Shown piece by piece: positions 27,227 to 35,825 of a stretch of DNA of 64,000 bases. The notes beneath the pieces are model-generated. The model worked only from the letters and a program-made list of their open reading frames with translations. It was not told the origin of the DNA and did no database searches. The position numbers and the translations under genes were made by a program. The stretch is taken from positions 62,001 through 126,000 of the forward strand of contig NZ_JAYFUM010000018.1 of NCBI RefSeq assembly GCF_034929435.1. The letters run 5' to 3'. Positions within the stretch are counted from its first letter, which is position 1. Each line of letters begins with the position of its first letter. Source of the DNA: Arcicella rigui (GTDB lineage: Bacteria; Bacteroidota; Bacteroidia; Cytophagales; Spirosomataceae).

Positions 27227-28392
27227 AATAAGTTCAAAGTGTTTTTAATTTGTGATAAAGCTTGTGAAAGTATTCCATTTGAAGTAGCAAAACTGAGGCG
27301 AATATGCCCATCTGCTCCTTCTCCGAACCACTCTTTTAAGCCGGGTACTACCGCCACTTTGGCTTGGTTCAACAGTAATTCATGTATTTCTTTACTGCTT
27401 TTGCCAGTCTGCTGAATATTGGCAAAAGCTACATAACAACCTTCTGGTGCGATACAATTTACGCCTTTGATGCTATTGAGTTCCGTTACACAGAGGTTTC
27501 GCATTTGATACAAATGTGCTACAAAAGCTTTTAACCAATCCTGACATTCATTTAGGGCAGTACATGCCGCTATTTGCCCTATAATATTTGCCCCATGTAC
27601 GGTAGATTGATGTAAAGACGCTCTCATTAATCTATCAAAATGCTTCTGGTTGGAAGTCATCACCGCACCGATTCTCAAGCCTGCCAAACCATAAGATTTA
27701 CTGTAACCCGTTACCGTAACGGTGCGTTCTCTGATGGCTTCATCCAACGAAGCAATACTTGTATAAGTATGTGGAGCAAATACAATATCACTCCAAATTT
27801 CATCCGAAAGAATCGTTAAATCATACTTACAAGCAATCGTTCCCAACTGGGTTAACTCTTCTTTTGTAAATACTTTTCCTGTCGGATTCAAAGGATTGCA
27901 CAAACAGATTAAGCGAGTTTTTGGGGTAATAAGTGATTCTAAAGCGGTAAAATCGACTTTCTCTGTTCCCGCAGGAATGGCAAAAGGTACGGCAGTTGCT
28001 CCGAGTGTTTCGATAGAATACCTAAATAAAAAATCAACAGGGTCGAAAATTATTGCTTCGTCATCGGGCATTAAAAATGCTTTACAAATGGCATATATTC
28101 CAAAAGCTGCACTATCTACGGGAAAAATATATTGTGGATTTGCAGGTACGCCTCTTTTATCTTGAAAAAATGTCGCTACACTTTCTTTGAAAATGGGTAA
28201 ACCATCAGGCGGGCCATAACTTAAATATCTGTCTTTGATGTAGCGGTTAATTGCCTCGGTGATTTCTATGGCACAAGGAAAATCAGGGTCGGCGGCTGTG
28301 AGTGGTATTACTCCCTCTGGAAGAGTTGCCCAACGTAAATTATAGGCTCGTTTTTTTAAAGTAACTAAATCGACCGAGGTATTTTCAAACAT
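27223..28392 (-). CDS. PLP-dependent class I/II aminotransferase
   Basis: A 389-residue fold-type I aminotransferase. Family features include NPLNPTGKVFTKEEL (near residue 165), SDEIWSDIVF (near 195), and the Schiff-base lysine in TGYSKSYGLAGLRIG (near 232). The N-terminus and the SDEIW motif are close to the MalY/PatB-like and aspartate aminotransferase groups, so a C-S lyase activity cannot be excluded. It is the first gene of a two-gene operon with the FAD/DsbA fusion. The 4-bp overlap implies coupled translation. Confidence 0.88.
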   Translation of the reverse strand: MFENTSVDLVTLKKRAYNLRWATLPEGVIPLTAADPDFPCAIEITEAINRYIKDRYLSYGPPDGLPIFKESVATFFQDKRGVPANPQYIFPVDSAAFGIYAICKAFLMPDDEAIIFDPVDFLFRYSIETLGATAVPFAIPAGTEKVDFTALESLITPKTRLICLCNPLNPTGKVFTKEELTQLGTIACKYDLTILSDEIWSDIVFAPHTYTSIASLDEAIRERTVTVTGYSKSYGLAGLRIGAVMTSNQKHFDRLMRASLHQSTVHGANIIGQIAACTALNECQDWLKAFVAHLYQMRNLCVTELNSIKGVNCIAPEGCYVAFANIQQTGKSSKEIHELLLNQAKVAVVPGLKEWFGEGADGHIRLSFATSNGILSQALSQIKNTLNLL

Positions 28393-28847
28393 AATTTCAA
28401 GATTTTATTAAAGTTTGGATAGATTAAACACGATACTCCACTTTTACTAAAAGTTAAATATTATAAACAAATGCAGAAAAAACAATTTAAGAAAAGAAAT
28501 TGTTTTTTAATTTATCATATTATTTTCTAAAAAATTGGTTCATCGAAATCTTTGAAAATTGTATTTGGCTAATAATGAGGATACTTACGTGAAAAACTAA
28601 AAATCCGATTGGTCTTCTTTTATTAGTTTTATCAAAATGAGTATTTAAGCACTCAACACAGAATTTAAACGTACATAAACTATGCCAATTTTGCTCTGAA
28701 ATAATTCTTTAATCTTGAAAATAAGCGAGCCAAAGAAGTGATGAAAAACAGAGATTCTGTGATTAGTGCTGTAATTGAAAAAATTTGACAGGAGAATAAT
28801 AGGTTTTGAACCGACAATCGGGCTTTTCGGAGAAATTGCTACAAAAC
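28393..28847. other. Gene-free AT-rich stretch upstream of the aminotransferase operon
   Basis: I see no open frame longer than about 20 codons with a plausible start and no RNA gene. The aminotransferase promoter should lie near 28400-28500. Parts such as 28740-28800 look like eroded coding sequence, but this cannot be shown by eye. Confidence 0.4.
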
Positions 28848-28889
28848 AAAAAGACTAAGCCTTGTCACAAATGAAGGCTTAGTCTTTTT
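28848..28889 (-). terminator. Terminator downstream of ccoI
   Basis: A perfect 16-bp stem (AAAAAGACTAAGCCTT with its complement) around a 10-nt loop. On the minus strand the stem ends in a T tract, 24 bp after the ccoI stop. Confidence 0.85.
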
Positions 28890-28912
28890 AGTTTTATGGA
28901 TTATCTACAAAT

Positions 28913-31330
28913 TTATTCGCTTTTAAACATTCTTTTGCCTTTCCAAACCATTCCGATAGAAGCAATTCCGACCAGAGTTATAGAATTTAGTGGCATCAAC
29001 ACCGCTGCTACAATCGGTGAAAGCGTCCCTTGAATGGCAAAGGTCAAACCTATACAATTGTACATCAGCGAAAACACATAACTGAAACGAATCAATTTTA
29101 AGCCAAATTGGCTATACTTCATAAATGCTGGAATCTGTTTCAATTGCTCTGCCGCAATAATGGCGTCACTCATTGGGGTAAAATTCAAAGTATCATCGGT
29201 TACGGCAATACCAACTTCTGCTTGTTTCAAAGCTCCAGCGTCGTTGAGTCCGTCGCCAATCATCACTACTTTTTTGCCTTCGCTTTGTAATTTTTTGATG
29301 AACGCCAATTTATCTTGTGGACTACATTCAAAATGAAGATTTTCTTTGTTAGGAAACCAATTTTCCAACTGCGTTCTTTCATTCTGATTATCGCCAGAAA
29401 GTAAATAAATAGTGTAATTTTTACCCAAAGTCAAAATCGTTTCATCAATTCCTTTACGATAATGATTCGGCAAAGCAAAATAGCCTAAATAATTGCCATC
29501 AATCGAAAGGTGTGCAACCGAAGCTGTAAAAATTGCTTGCTCTTCTTCTAAATCTGGATGCACAAAAGTACTTGCTCCTAATTTTAGGTAATGTCCATGA
29601 TAATTTCCTTCGATGCCTTTTCCAGTGATTTCTTGAAAGTTTTCAATCTCTAAGAAATGTTTATCGTGCGACAATTCTTTGATTTTTTGTGAAACTGGGT
29701 GCGAAGAATTATGTGCCAACGAAACTACCATCATTTCTTCAAACAAGGAAAGCGGGCGTTTGCCATGAAACTGTGCCTTTGAACCTTCAGAAGTAGTAAG
29801 AGTACCCGTTTTGTCAAATACCACGGTATCGCAATTGGCCAACGTTTCGATTACTTCTCCATTTTTTAAATAAAAATGATGTTTTCCTAAAATTCTAAGC
29901 CCATTTCCTAAAGCGAATGGATAACTCAAAGACAAAGTACAAGGACAAGCAATAATCAAAATCGCAGAAAAGGCATTCAACAATTTACTGGAATCTTGAA
30001 AATACCAATACGTTGCCACTGAAAATGCCAAAGTCAAAACCCCAAAAGTAAAGTACTTGCCTACTAAATTTGAAAAAGACTTAATCCGACTGTCTTGTTC
30101 TTTCTGAAAAGTATCATTGTTCCAAAGCTGTGTTAAATAACTTTGTGATACTTCTTTCAATACTTCCATTTCAATCGTTCCGCCTACTTGTCGTCCGCCA
30201 GCGTAAAGGAAATCGCCGATTTTCTTTTCCTCCAAAGCAGATTCGCCCGTTACAAAACTGTAATCTATTTGAGCATCGCCACGGTATAAAAGCGAGTCGG
30301 CAGGGACTAATTCACCATTTCTGATAAGAATTTTATCACCTTTTTTCAAAGCACTTACCGAAACAGATTCTTCTTTGCCATGCACCAAACGAGTAACCGC
30401 CAAAGGGAAGTAAGACTTATAGTCACGTTCAAAAGAAAGAAAATGATAGGTTTTTTCTTGAAACCATTTCCCGATTAATAAAAAGAAAATGAGTCCTGTT
30501 ACCGAATCAAAATAGCCTGCACCATGATTGAAAACGACTTCATAAATACCTCTGAAATAAGCGACCAGAATACTCAGTAAAATCGGGAAATCAATATTGA
30601 CAATTCCTTTTCGGAGGCTTTTATACACAGATTCAAAATAACCCGAACCCGAATAAAACACTACGGGCGTAGCCAGCACGATGTTGAGATAGCCAAAAAG
30701 TAACTTATAAGTATTGTCTTGCAAACCCAAGTACTCCGGAAAACTAAACAACATAATATTACCTGCACAAAAACCCGCAAGCCCCAATTGTGTGAGTAAT
30801 TTCCGATAAGTCGGTTTTTGCTTTTCTTTCACTACATCATTCAAAGACATCAGCGGTTCGTAGCCGACCGAACTGAGGAGTTCTGCCAATTGACGAAGGC
30901 TAATACTTTCATCATCAGCACTTTCACTTTTAGCATTTCTGAAAGTAACGGCTACTTGTTTTTTCAAAAAATCTACTTGCGAGCGTTCAATGCCTTTGTG
31001 AAGACGATACAAATTTTCGAGTAAATACAAACAAGAGCTACAATGAATGGTAGGAATATAGAAGGTTACTTTCGAGATATTTTCGTTCTGAAAATCTAAC
31101 AGCGATTTGGCAATTTCTGGATTATCTAAGAAATCGAAACGGGCAATTTGTGGTGTATTGCCTGCATTTTTATCAAGGTCGTAATAATTACAGAGATTAT
31201 TTTGGTCGAGAATCTGATAAACCGTTTTACAGCCGTCACAGCAAAAGTACTTTTCTTCCAGATGAATATGGTCGTCGGGGCATTCGTTTCCACAGTGGAA
31301 ACAGAGTTGCGTAGTTTCGGTAGCAATCAT
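28913..31330 (-). CDS. ccoI: Copper-translocating P1B-type ATPase, CcoI/FixI-like
   Basis: I take the ATG at 31330 (MIATETTQLCFHCG). ATG 31342 and a TTG at 31363 are upstream alternatives. The roughly 805-residue protein has an N-terminal cysteine-rich domain (CFHCGNEC, then CCDGC), an HMA-like domain with HCSSC, eight membrane helices, the ion-binding motif CPC in ACPCTLSLSYPFALG, and the phosphorylation motif DKTGTLT. The cysteine-rich N-terminus is typical of CcoI/FixI, which supply copper to cbb3-type cytochrome oxidase. The oxidase genes are not in the window. The gene is divergent from an FNR-like regulator, with an FNR-type site between them. Confidence 0.9.
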   Translation of the reverse strand: MIATETTQLCFHCGNECPDDHIHLEEKYFCCDGCKTVYQILDQNNLCNYYDLDKNAGNTPQIARFDFLDNPEIAKSLLDFQNENISKVTFYIPTIHCSSCLYLLENLYRLHKGIERSQVDFLKKQVAVTFRNAKSESADDESISLRQLAELLSSVGYEPLMSLNDVVKEKQKPTYRKLLTQLGLAGFCAGNIMLFSFPEYLGLQDNTYKLLFGYLNIVLATPVVFYSGSGYFESVYKSLRKGIVNIDFPILLSILVAYFRGIYEVVFNHGAGYFDSVTGLIFFLLIGKWFQEKTYHFLSFERDYKSYFPLAVTRLVHGKEESVSVSALKKGDKILIRNGELVPADSLLYRGDAQIDYSFVTGESALEEKKIGDFLYAGGRQVGGTIEMEVLKEVSQSYLTQLWNNDTFQKEQDSRIKSFSNLVGKYFTFGVLTLAFSVATYWYFQDSSKLLNAFSAILIIACPCTLSLSYPFALGNGLRILGKHHFYLKNGEVIETLANCDTVVFDKTGTLTTSEGSKAQFHGKRPLSLFEEMMVVSLAHNSSHPVSQKIKELSHDKHFLEIENFQEITGKGIEGNYHGHYLKLGASTFVHPDLEEEQAIFTASVAHLSIDGNYLGYFALPNHYRKGIDETILTLGKNYTIYLLSGDNQNERTQLENWFPNKENLHFECSPQDKLAFIKKLQSEGKKVVMIGDGLNDAGALKQAEVGIAVTDDTLNFTPMSDAIIAAEQLKQIPAFMKYSQFGLKLIRFSYVFSLMYNCIGLTFAIQGTLSPIVAAVLMPLNSITLVGIASIGMVWKGKRMFKSE

Positions 31331-31466
31331 AAAGGATGGCATTTGATGAGTTCCCCAAGCCAATTCAAAGCAAGAAAATAAAGAAATTGTAAAGGCTTAG
31401 GTTTTTGGTCTATCAAAGTTCATATCCAGTGGTTGATTAAAATATGAGGAAGGAGATTTTTAAAAC

Positions 31467-31478
31467 TGATAAAAGTCA
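31467..31478 (+). promoter_or_regulatory. FNR-type site TGATAAAAGTCA
   Basis: A TGA-N6-TCA dyad centred 63 bp upstream of the FNR-like gene start, in the divergent region with ccoI. The same 12-mer recurs at 32361-32372. Confidence 0.55.
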
Positions 31479-31535
31479 TTTACAAAAGAAATATAAACGA
31501 GCAATTTCGGTGATAATATTAAAATGATATAGCCC

Positions 31536-32228
31536 ATGAACCCTAATTGTAATACTTGCGAATTCAGACATTCATCTCTTTTCAAAAACTGTACACACGA
31601 CGAACTTAGCCAACTTAGCGAAAACAAATGCTTTAATGTTTATAAAAAAGGGCAGGTGATTTTCCACGAGGGCAATCGTCCATTAGGACTTTTCTGCATT
31701 TTTGATGGCAAAGTAAAAGTAAGCCGTTTAGGCTCTGATGGTAAAGAACAGGTAATCAGACTGGTAAAAAAAGGCGATACTTTAGGCTATCGTTCTTTGA
31801 TTGAAAATACAAAATACAGTGCTTCGGCAATTGCCTTGGACGATACTCAGGCTTGTTTTATTACCATTTCAGAATTCAATCATTTGATAGATACCAACGT
31901 AAAAGTAGCCAGTGATTTGATGAAAATGTTGGCAAAAGTACTTGGTGATACACAAGATAAACTGGTGCATTTGGCGATGAAGCCAGTTCGTGAACGTTTG
32001 GCGGAGGCTTTACTGCTCTTAAAAAATACTTACGACGATAAAAAAGCAGAACATTTTTCAATTTCTATTTCTCGTGAAGACCTCTCTTCGATTGTAGGTA
32101 CAGCCAAAGAAACTGTTATTCGTTTTCTTTCAGAATTTAAAGAAGAAGGAATTATTTCTACCAAAGGAAGTGAAATCACGATTTTACGTTCGGATAAACT
32201 CCTAAAAATCAGCAGTCTTTACGATTAA
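31536..32228 (+). CDS. CRP/FNR-family transcription regulator, FNR-like
   Basis: A 230-residue regulator with a cyclic-nucleotide-binding-like N-terminal domain (residues 25-140) and a C-terminal helix-turn-helix (about 180-210). The recognition helix TAKETVIRFL keeps the Glu and Arg contacts seen in FNR (ExxSR type, here ETVIR). Three N-terminal cysteines (Cys5, Cys8, Cys19 in CNTC and NC) could help hold an oxygen-sensing iron-sulfur cluster. Context fits a microaerobic regulator: divergent from ccoI and followed by a stress protein and a cNMP-domain protein that carry similar sites upstream. Direct control of these genes is inferred. Confidence 0.88.
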   Translation: MNPNCNTCEFRHSSLFKNCTHDELSQLSENKCFNVYKKGQVIFHEGNRPLGLFCIFDGKVKVSRLGSDGKEQVIRLVKKGDTLGYRSLIENTKYSASAIALDDTQACFITISEFNHLIDTNVKVASDLMKMLAKVLGDTQDKLVHLAMKPVRERLAEALLLLKNTYDDKKAEHFSISISREDLSSIVGTAKETVIRFLSEFKEEGIISTKGSEITILRSDKLLKISSLYD

Positions 32229-32256
32229 GAATGAAGTATTATTCAGAATCAAGCAT

Positions 32257-32373
32257 TTAATTCAGATACAGTAACACCATTTCATCTTCAAATTGACGAG
32301 CCGCAACCTTCGCAAAAGGTCTGCCATAAAAAACTGGAATAAATTTGTCAATAAAGCCATTGATAAAAGTCAT
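32257..32373 (-). pseudogene. Possible gene remnant or tiny ORF, antisense in the FNR-cNMP spacer
   Basis: The minus strand reads without stops from upstream of 32426 down to TAA 32257-32259. It has protein-like composition (for example GFIDKFIPVFYGRPFAKVA and QFEDEMVLLYLN). The only nearby ATG (32373) overlaps an FNR-type site, and the frame runs antisense into the next gene. It may be the 3' end of a lost gene or a chance open frame. No family recognised. Confidence 0.25.
32361..32372 (+). promoter_or_regulatory. FNR-type site TGATAAAAGTCA
   Basis: Identical to the 12-mer at 31467-31478, with shared flanks (TGATAAAAGTCATTT). Its centre is about 60 bp upstream of the cNMP-domain gene. Confidence 0.55.
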
Positions 32374-32426
32374 TTCAGCAAAATGTTCTAAGCGGTAACT
32401 TGTCGGCAGAATAATTTGAAACAACC

Positions 32427-32792
32427 ATGAACGACGCAGAAAAGATAATACTATCCAGTGGGATACAGTTAAGTTTTAAACAAGGTGATTTTTTATATAG
32501 GAAAGGGCAACACCCTGATTATGTTTTCTACATCAAAGACGGAAGTGTGGAACTGAAGGACGGACAAAAAAACACAAAAGTTCTTAAAAACAAAAAATAC
32601 TTTTTGGGCTTAGAAGAAATGCTTTTAGAAAAAGAGCATCCTTATACCGTAAGAGTATTGGAACATTCCATTTTTCTGATTTTTGAAAAATCACTTATCG
32701 ACGCTCTTATCCACGAACATACAGATATTCGTCGGTATTTTATGATGAGTATCTGCAACCAATTGGAAGAAAGCGACAAGACCTTTGAATAG
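32427..32792 (+). CDS. Cyclic-nucleotide-binding-like domain protein without DNA-binding domain
   Basis: A 121-residue stand-alone CAP_ED-like domain. GDFLYRKGQHPDYVFYIKDG fits the first beta strands of the cNMP fold, and the protein ends after the dimer helix (IRRYFMMSICNQLEE). It has no helix-turn-helix, so it cannot be a conventional CRP regulator. The phosphate-binding arginine of true cAMP binders is not obvious. It could be a ligand sensor or a protein that pairs with the FNR-like regulator 0.2 kb upstream. Its own FNR-type site suggests membership of the same regulon. Confidence 0.75.
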   Translation: MNDAEKIILSSGIQLSFKQGDFLYRKGQHPDYVFYIKDGSVELKDGQKNTKVLKNKKYFLGLEEMLLEKEHPYTVRVLEHSIFLIFEKSLIDALIHEHTDIRRYFMMSICNQLEESDKTFE

Positions 32793-32805
32793 TTCAATAG
32801 GTTAC

Positions 32806-32817
32806 TGATAAATATCA
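32806..32817 (+). promoter_or_regulatory. FNR-type site TGATAAATATCA
   Basis: A TGA-N6-TCA dyad centred 83 bp before the usp start. A weak TAATTTCT at 32840-32847 would put the site near -40. Confidence 0.5.
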
Positions 32818-32894
32818 TTTTTTCATCAAAGTAGCGTCATAATTTCTTGCAAAAAAATAGAAGAACTTCGAGCATAAATCTTAAACATTGTTAT

Positions 32895-33728
32895 ATGAAA
32901 ACGATTCTTTTCCCATCAGATTTTAGTGATAATGCTACCCATGCGGCACAGTATGCGGGTATGTTGGCGAAGTTATTCAATGCAAAAATTATTTTATTAA
33001 ATGTATATAGCATTCCTACTGTTTCTGAATATCAGCTCCCTTCTGAAATAGAGGATTTTATCATAAGAAATAGAAAAGAAGCAGAACAAGCTTTACAAAA
33101 CTTCACTGTAAAATTTATTGAAAAAACAGGTTTAGCTCCCGAAAGAGTAAGCCAACGAGTAGAGTACGGCTTGGCGGCTGATAAAATTGTCAATATTGCC
33201 AATTCTATCAAAGCCGATATGATTGTGATGGGAACAAAAGGTGCAGGTACAATTCTGGATCGTTGGTTGGGTACTCATGCACAGCAAGTAATGAAATTGG
33301 CACAATGCCCAGTTTGGGTAATTCCAGAAGACGCTTCTTTCAATTATCCTAAAAATATTTTATACGCCGCTGATTTTCAAGGCGATGAAATAGACGCTAT
33401 TCAAAGAATTTATAGTTTCACCAAACCCTTGGGTACGCAACTCAAAGCCGTTCATATTCACGATTATTTTGAAATGAATCTCGGACATTCTATTCAAGAA
33501 ATGATTCATTTGTTAGAAGATAAGTTTCAACACGAAGGACTAAAAGCTATTACACTTAGTCGTGCAGAAATCATTGATGGCTTAGAAACTTATATCAAAA
33601 ACCAGCCACCCGATGTTTTACTTTTGGCGGTACACGAAAAGCCATTCTTAGATAAACTTTTCAACGATAGTGTTACAAAACACTTCGTTCAAGCAGGAAA
33701 ATTACCATTACTATTTTTCCAAAAGTAA
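32895..33728 (+). CDS. Universal stress protein, tandem Usp domains
   Basis: The start is the ATG at 32895 (MKTILFPSDFSDNATHAAQ), the canonical Usp opening. An upstream in-frame start would add 16 unrelated residues. Two UspA domains in tandem give 277 residues. The first keeps the ATP-binding pattern GTKGAG-x9-GTHAQQV near residues 130-150. The second (from about 150) lacks an obvious G-x2-G-x9-G motif and may be regulatory. Tandem Usps next to CcoI and FNR-like genes are common in microaerobic response regions. Likely function is survival under low oxygen or energy stress. Confidence 0.88.
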   Translation: MKTILFPSDFSDNATHAAQYAGMLAKLFNAKIILLNVYSIPTVSEYQLPSEIEDFIIRNRKEAEQALQNFTVKFIEKTGLAPERVSQRVEYGLAADKIVNIANSIKADMIVMGTKGAGTILDRWLGTHAQQVMKLAQCPVWVIPEDASFNYPKNILYAADFQGDEIDAIQRIYSFTKPLGTQLKAVHIHDYFEMNLGHSIQEMIHLLEDKFQHEGLKAITLSRAEIIDGLETYIKNQPPDVLLLAVHEKPFLDKLFNDSVTKHFVQAGKLPLLFFQK

Positions 33729-33746
33729 ATATTCAAAGCCTATATC

Positions 33747-33793
33747 AGAACGGGGTTTCGTAAAATTTCAATGATTTTACGAAACCCCGTTCT
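33747..33793. terminator. Strong hairpin after usp
   Basis: A perfect 20-bp stem (AGAACGGGGTTTCGTAAAAT with its complement) and a 7-nt loop. The following sequence is only moderately T-rich, so it is a terminator or an mRNA 3'-end stabiliser. Confidence 0.7.
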
Positions 33794-33842
33794 ATTATTA
33801 GTAATTTTGTTGAGGACATTTTTCAACCTCAAATGACCCAAT

Positions 33843-34607
33843 ATGGAAAATAAATATGTAGCTTTTATCTCAGACGAACACCTACTTCGCTGTGTGGCTA
33901 ATCTTCATACTGCTTATTTAAAGGCAAAAAGTAACGTTTCAAAAAAGAATTTTTACAACAATAAAGTCGATAGCATCAAACTTACTTTTGATGCAAAATT
34001 CAATAGTATTGATGAAGAAAGCCTGATTCAAGCAGAAGTTTTACGCCAAATTGATAAGTCTTTCAACAATTCAATCGGTACTTTTCACGAACAAATTTTG
34101 GGTGGTATCGAGGGTTTTGAGGTTGGAAATCTGAGTGGTTTTGATATAAAAGCAAAAGACAATAGCCTTTTTGCCGACATCAAAAACAAACATAATACCA
34201 TGAATAGTAGCTCGGCTGAGAGTTTGTTTCAGAAATTGGCTCGCTACGCCGATAGCTACAAACAAGCTAAATGTTATTGGGTTCAGATTTTAGCAAAGGG
34301 AAGTTTCAACGAAAGATGGACGGGCGAAATCAATGGAAAAGAGTACGGACACAGCAGAGTATATAAAATTTCGGGCGACCAATTTTATGCTTTACTTTCA
34401 GGACAAGAAGATGCACTTTATCAATTATATAAAGTACTTCCTCTTGCCATTGAAGATTATCTTTCTTCTATCGAAAACAATCAAGAAGTAATTGAAAACT
34501 CGGCTTTGGATGAAATTAAAGCCGAAACTGTACTTTCTGAAAGAAGTATTTTAGACCAAATTACAGCCGAAAATTATGGCTATTACTTGGGTTTTGATAA
34601 ACTATAA
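33843..34607 (+). CDS. Type II restriction endonuclease, Eco47II-like
   Basis: A 254-residue nuclease. FHEQILGGIEGFEVG followed by GFD (Asp101) and FADIKNKHNTMNSSSA (Asp112, Lys114) gives a PD-(D/E)xK arrangement. It resembles my memory of the Eco47II family (enzymes cutting GGWCC-type sites), but the exact site is not certain. It converges on a cytosine-C5 methyltransferase gene, overlapping it tail-to-tail by 25 bp, so the two form a restriction-modification pair. The low-complexity C-terminal 40 residues lie beyond the catalytic core. The endonuclease is transcribed separately from the methyltransferase. Confidence 0.8.
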   Translation: MENKYVAFISDEHLLRCVANLHTAYLKAKSNVSKKNFYNNKVDSIKLTFDAKFNSIDEESLIQAEVLRQIDKSFNNSIGTFHEQILGGIEGFEVGNLSGFDIKAKDNSLFADIKNKHNTMNSSSAESLFQKLARYADSYKQAKCYWVQILAKGSFNERWTGEINGKEYGHSRVYKISGDQFYALLSGQEDALYQLYKVLPLAIEDYLSSIENNQEVIENSALDEIKAETVLSERSILDQITAENYGYYLGFDKL

Positions 34608-35821
34608 TACTGATTTAAAAACTTAACGATTGAATAACCGACTTCTCGTCCTAAGTTCACAGGGACAGCGTTACCAATTTGCTTGTATTGTTGTGCAATT
34701 GAACCTTCAAATTGCCAATCGTCAGGGAAAGTCTGAATACGAGCGTACTCACGCACAGTAAACGGACGAGTTTCTTCTGGATGACATCTTTCAGTTTGTT
34801 TCTGAGCAGGGCTACAAGTCAGCGTCAGGCAAGGTTCGTCCCAACCGATTCTTCGGGCAATACCTGTTTTTCCTCCGCCCAAATGGAAACTTCCACCCAT
34901 AAAAGATTTCTGAATTTCCAGTGGTAAATCTCGCCAATAGCCTTTTTGTGGCACTAAATCCAAGACTTCTTTTTTACTTTTTGGGTACTTCGCTCCTTCT
35001 GATTTTGGTACATGACTATCAAACAATTCTCCTTTTTTCAAGGCATCACGCAAATTATATACCTTTTTATACGGCTTCGGATACTCGTATTGCAGTTCAA
35101 TGTCTTTTCTGATACCTACCAAAATCAAGCGTTCACGCTTTTGTGGTACTTTATAATGAATGGCTTTCAGCACTTGTACAGGTACAACATTGTAGCCAAT
35201 TTCATCTAAAATAGAAATCATACCTTCCAATGTTTTGCCGCCTTCGTGGCTCAATAAACCACGAACATTTTCGCCAATACAAATCGGAGGATTCACTTCG
35301 TTGACTACTCTGGCAAATTCATAAAAGAGTGTTCCTCGTGCATCAGCCAAACCCAATTTTTTCCCAGCATAACTAAATGCCTGACAGGGAAATCCGCCCG
35401 TGACAACATCTATTTTATTATGATATTCCGAGAAATCAAAAGCCTTGATGTCACCTTCTAATACTTTCCAGTTTGGTCTGTTTTTACGAAGCGTTTGGCA
35501 AGCCCATTTATCAATTTCGTTCAGAGCTACGCATTTCAACCCTGCTTTTTCCATGCCCACAGCCAAACCACCTGCACCTGCAAAAAGCTCTAAAACGGTA
35601 TAATCTCGTTCGGCTTCCACAAAATTAGATACTTCTTCATTCATGTCTTGGGCAACAAAAGCCGCAAACAAAGCCTCTACTTCCTCTTTTTTATATAACC
35701 TATAATTACTCATTGGCTCACGAATGGCAGATAATTTTCCTTCTCTGTCCCACCTTCTCAAGGTTTCTTTGCTTTTTCCTATTAGTTCAGATGCTTCTGC
35801 TAACGTTAAGTATTCACTCAT
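34583..35821 (-). CDS. DNA cytosine-C5 methyltransferase with N-terminal helix-turn-helix
   Basis: The start is the ATG at 35821 (MSEYLTLAEASELIG); a TTG two codons earlier is unlikely. Residues 1-55 are a MerR/excisionase-like DNA-binding domain (SKETLRRWDREGKL). The C5-methyltransferase core follows: motif I ELFAGAGG (78-85), motif IV GGFPCQAF with catalytic Cys146, motif VI ENV (184-186), motif VIII QKRERL (227-232), and motif X QIGNAVP near residue 390. The added HTH suggests it represses its own promoter, as in several restriction-modification systems. An inverted repeat over the -7 element supports this. Confidence 0.92.
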   Translation of the reverse strand: MSEYLTLAEASELIGKSKETLRRWDREGKLSAIREPMSNYRLYKKEEVEALFAAFVAQDMNEEVSNFVEAERDYTVLELFAGAGGLAVGMEKAGLKCVALNEIDKWACQTLRKNRPNWKVLEGDIKAFDFSEYHNKIDVVTGGFPCQAFSYAGKKLGLADARGTLFYEFARVVNEVNPPICIGENVRGLLSHEGGKTLEGMISILDEIGYNVVPVQVLKAIHYKVPQKRERLILVGIRKDIELQYEYPKPYKKVYNLRDALKKGELFDSHVPKSEGAKYPKSKKEVLDLVPQKGYWRDLPLEIQKSFMGGSFHLGGGKTGIARRIGWDEPCLTLTCSPAQKQTERCHPEETRPFTVREYARIQTFPDDWQFEGSIAQQYKQIGNAVPVNLGREVGYSIVKFLNQYYSLSKPK

Positions 35822-35825
35822 AACC

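Noticed and set aside
28393..28912. Possible insertion-sequence remnant between the aminotransferase and ccoI genes
   Set aside because: I could not find terminal inverted repeats, target duplications or a transposase-like frame. Only the ccoI terminator is supportable.
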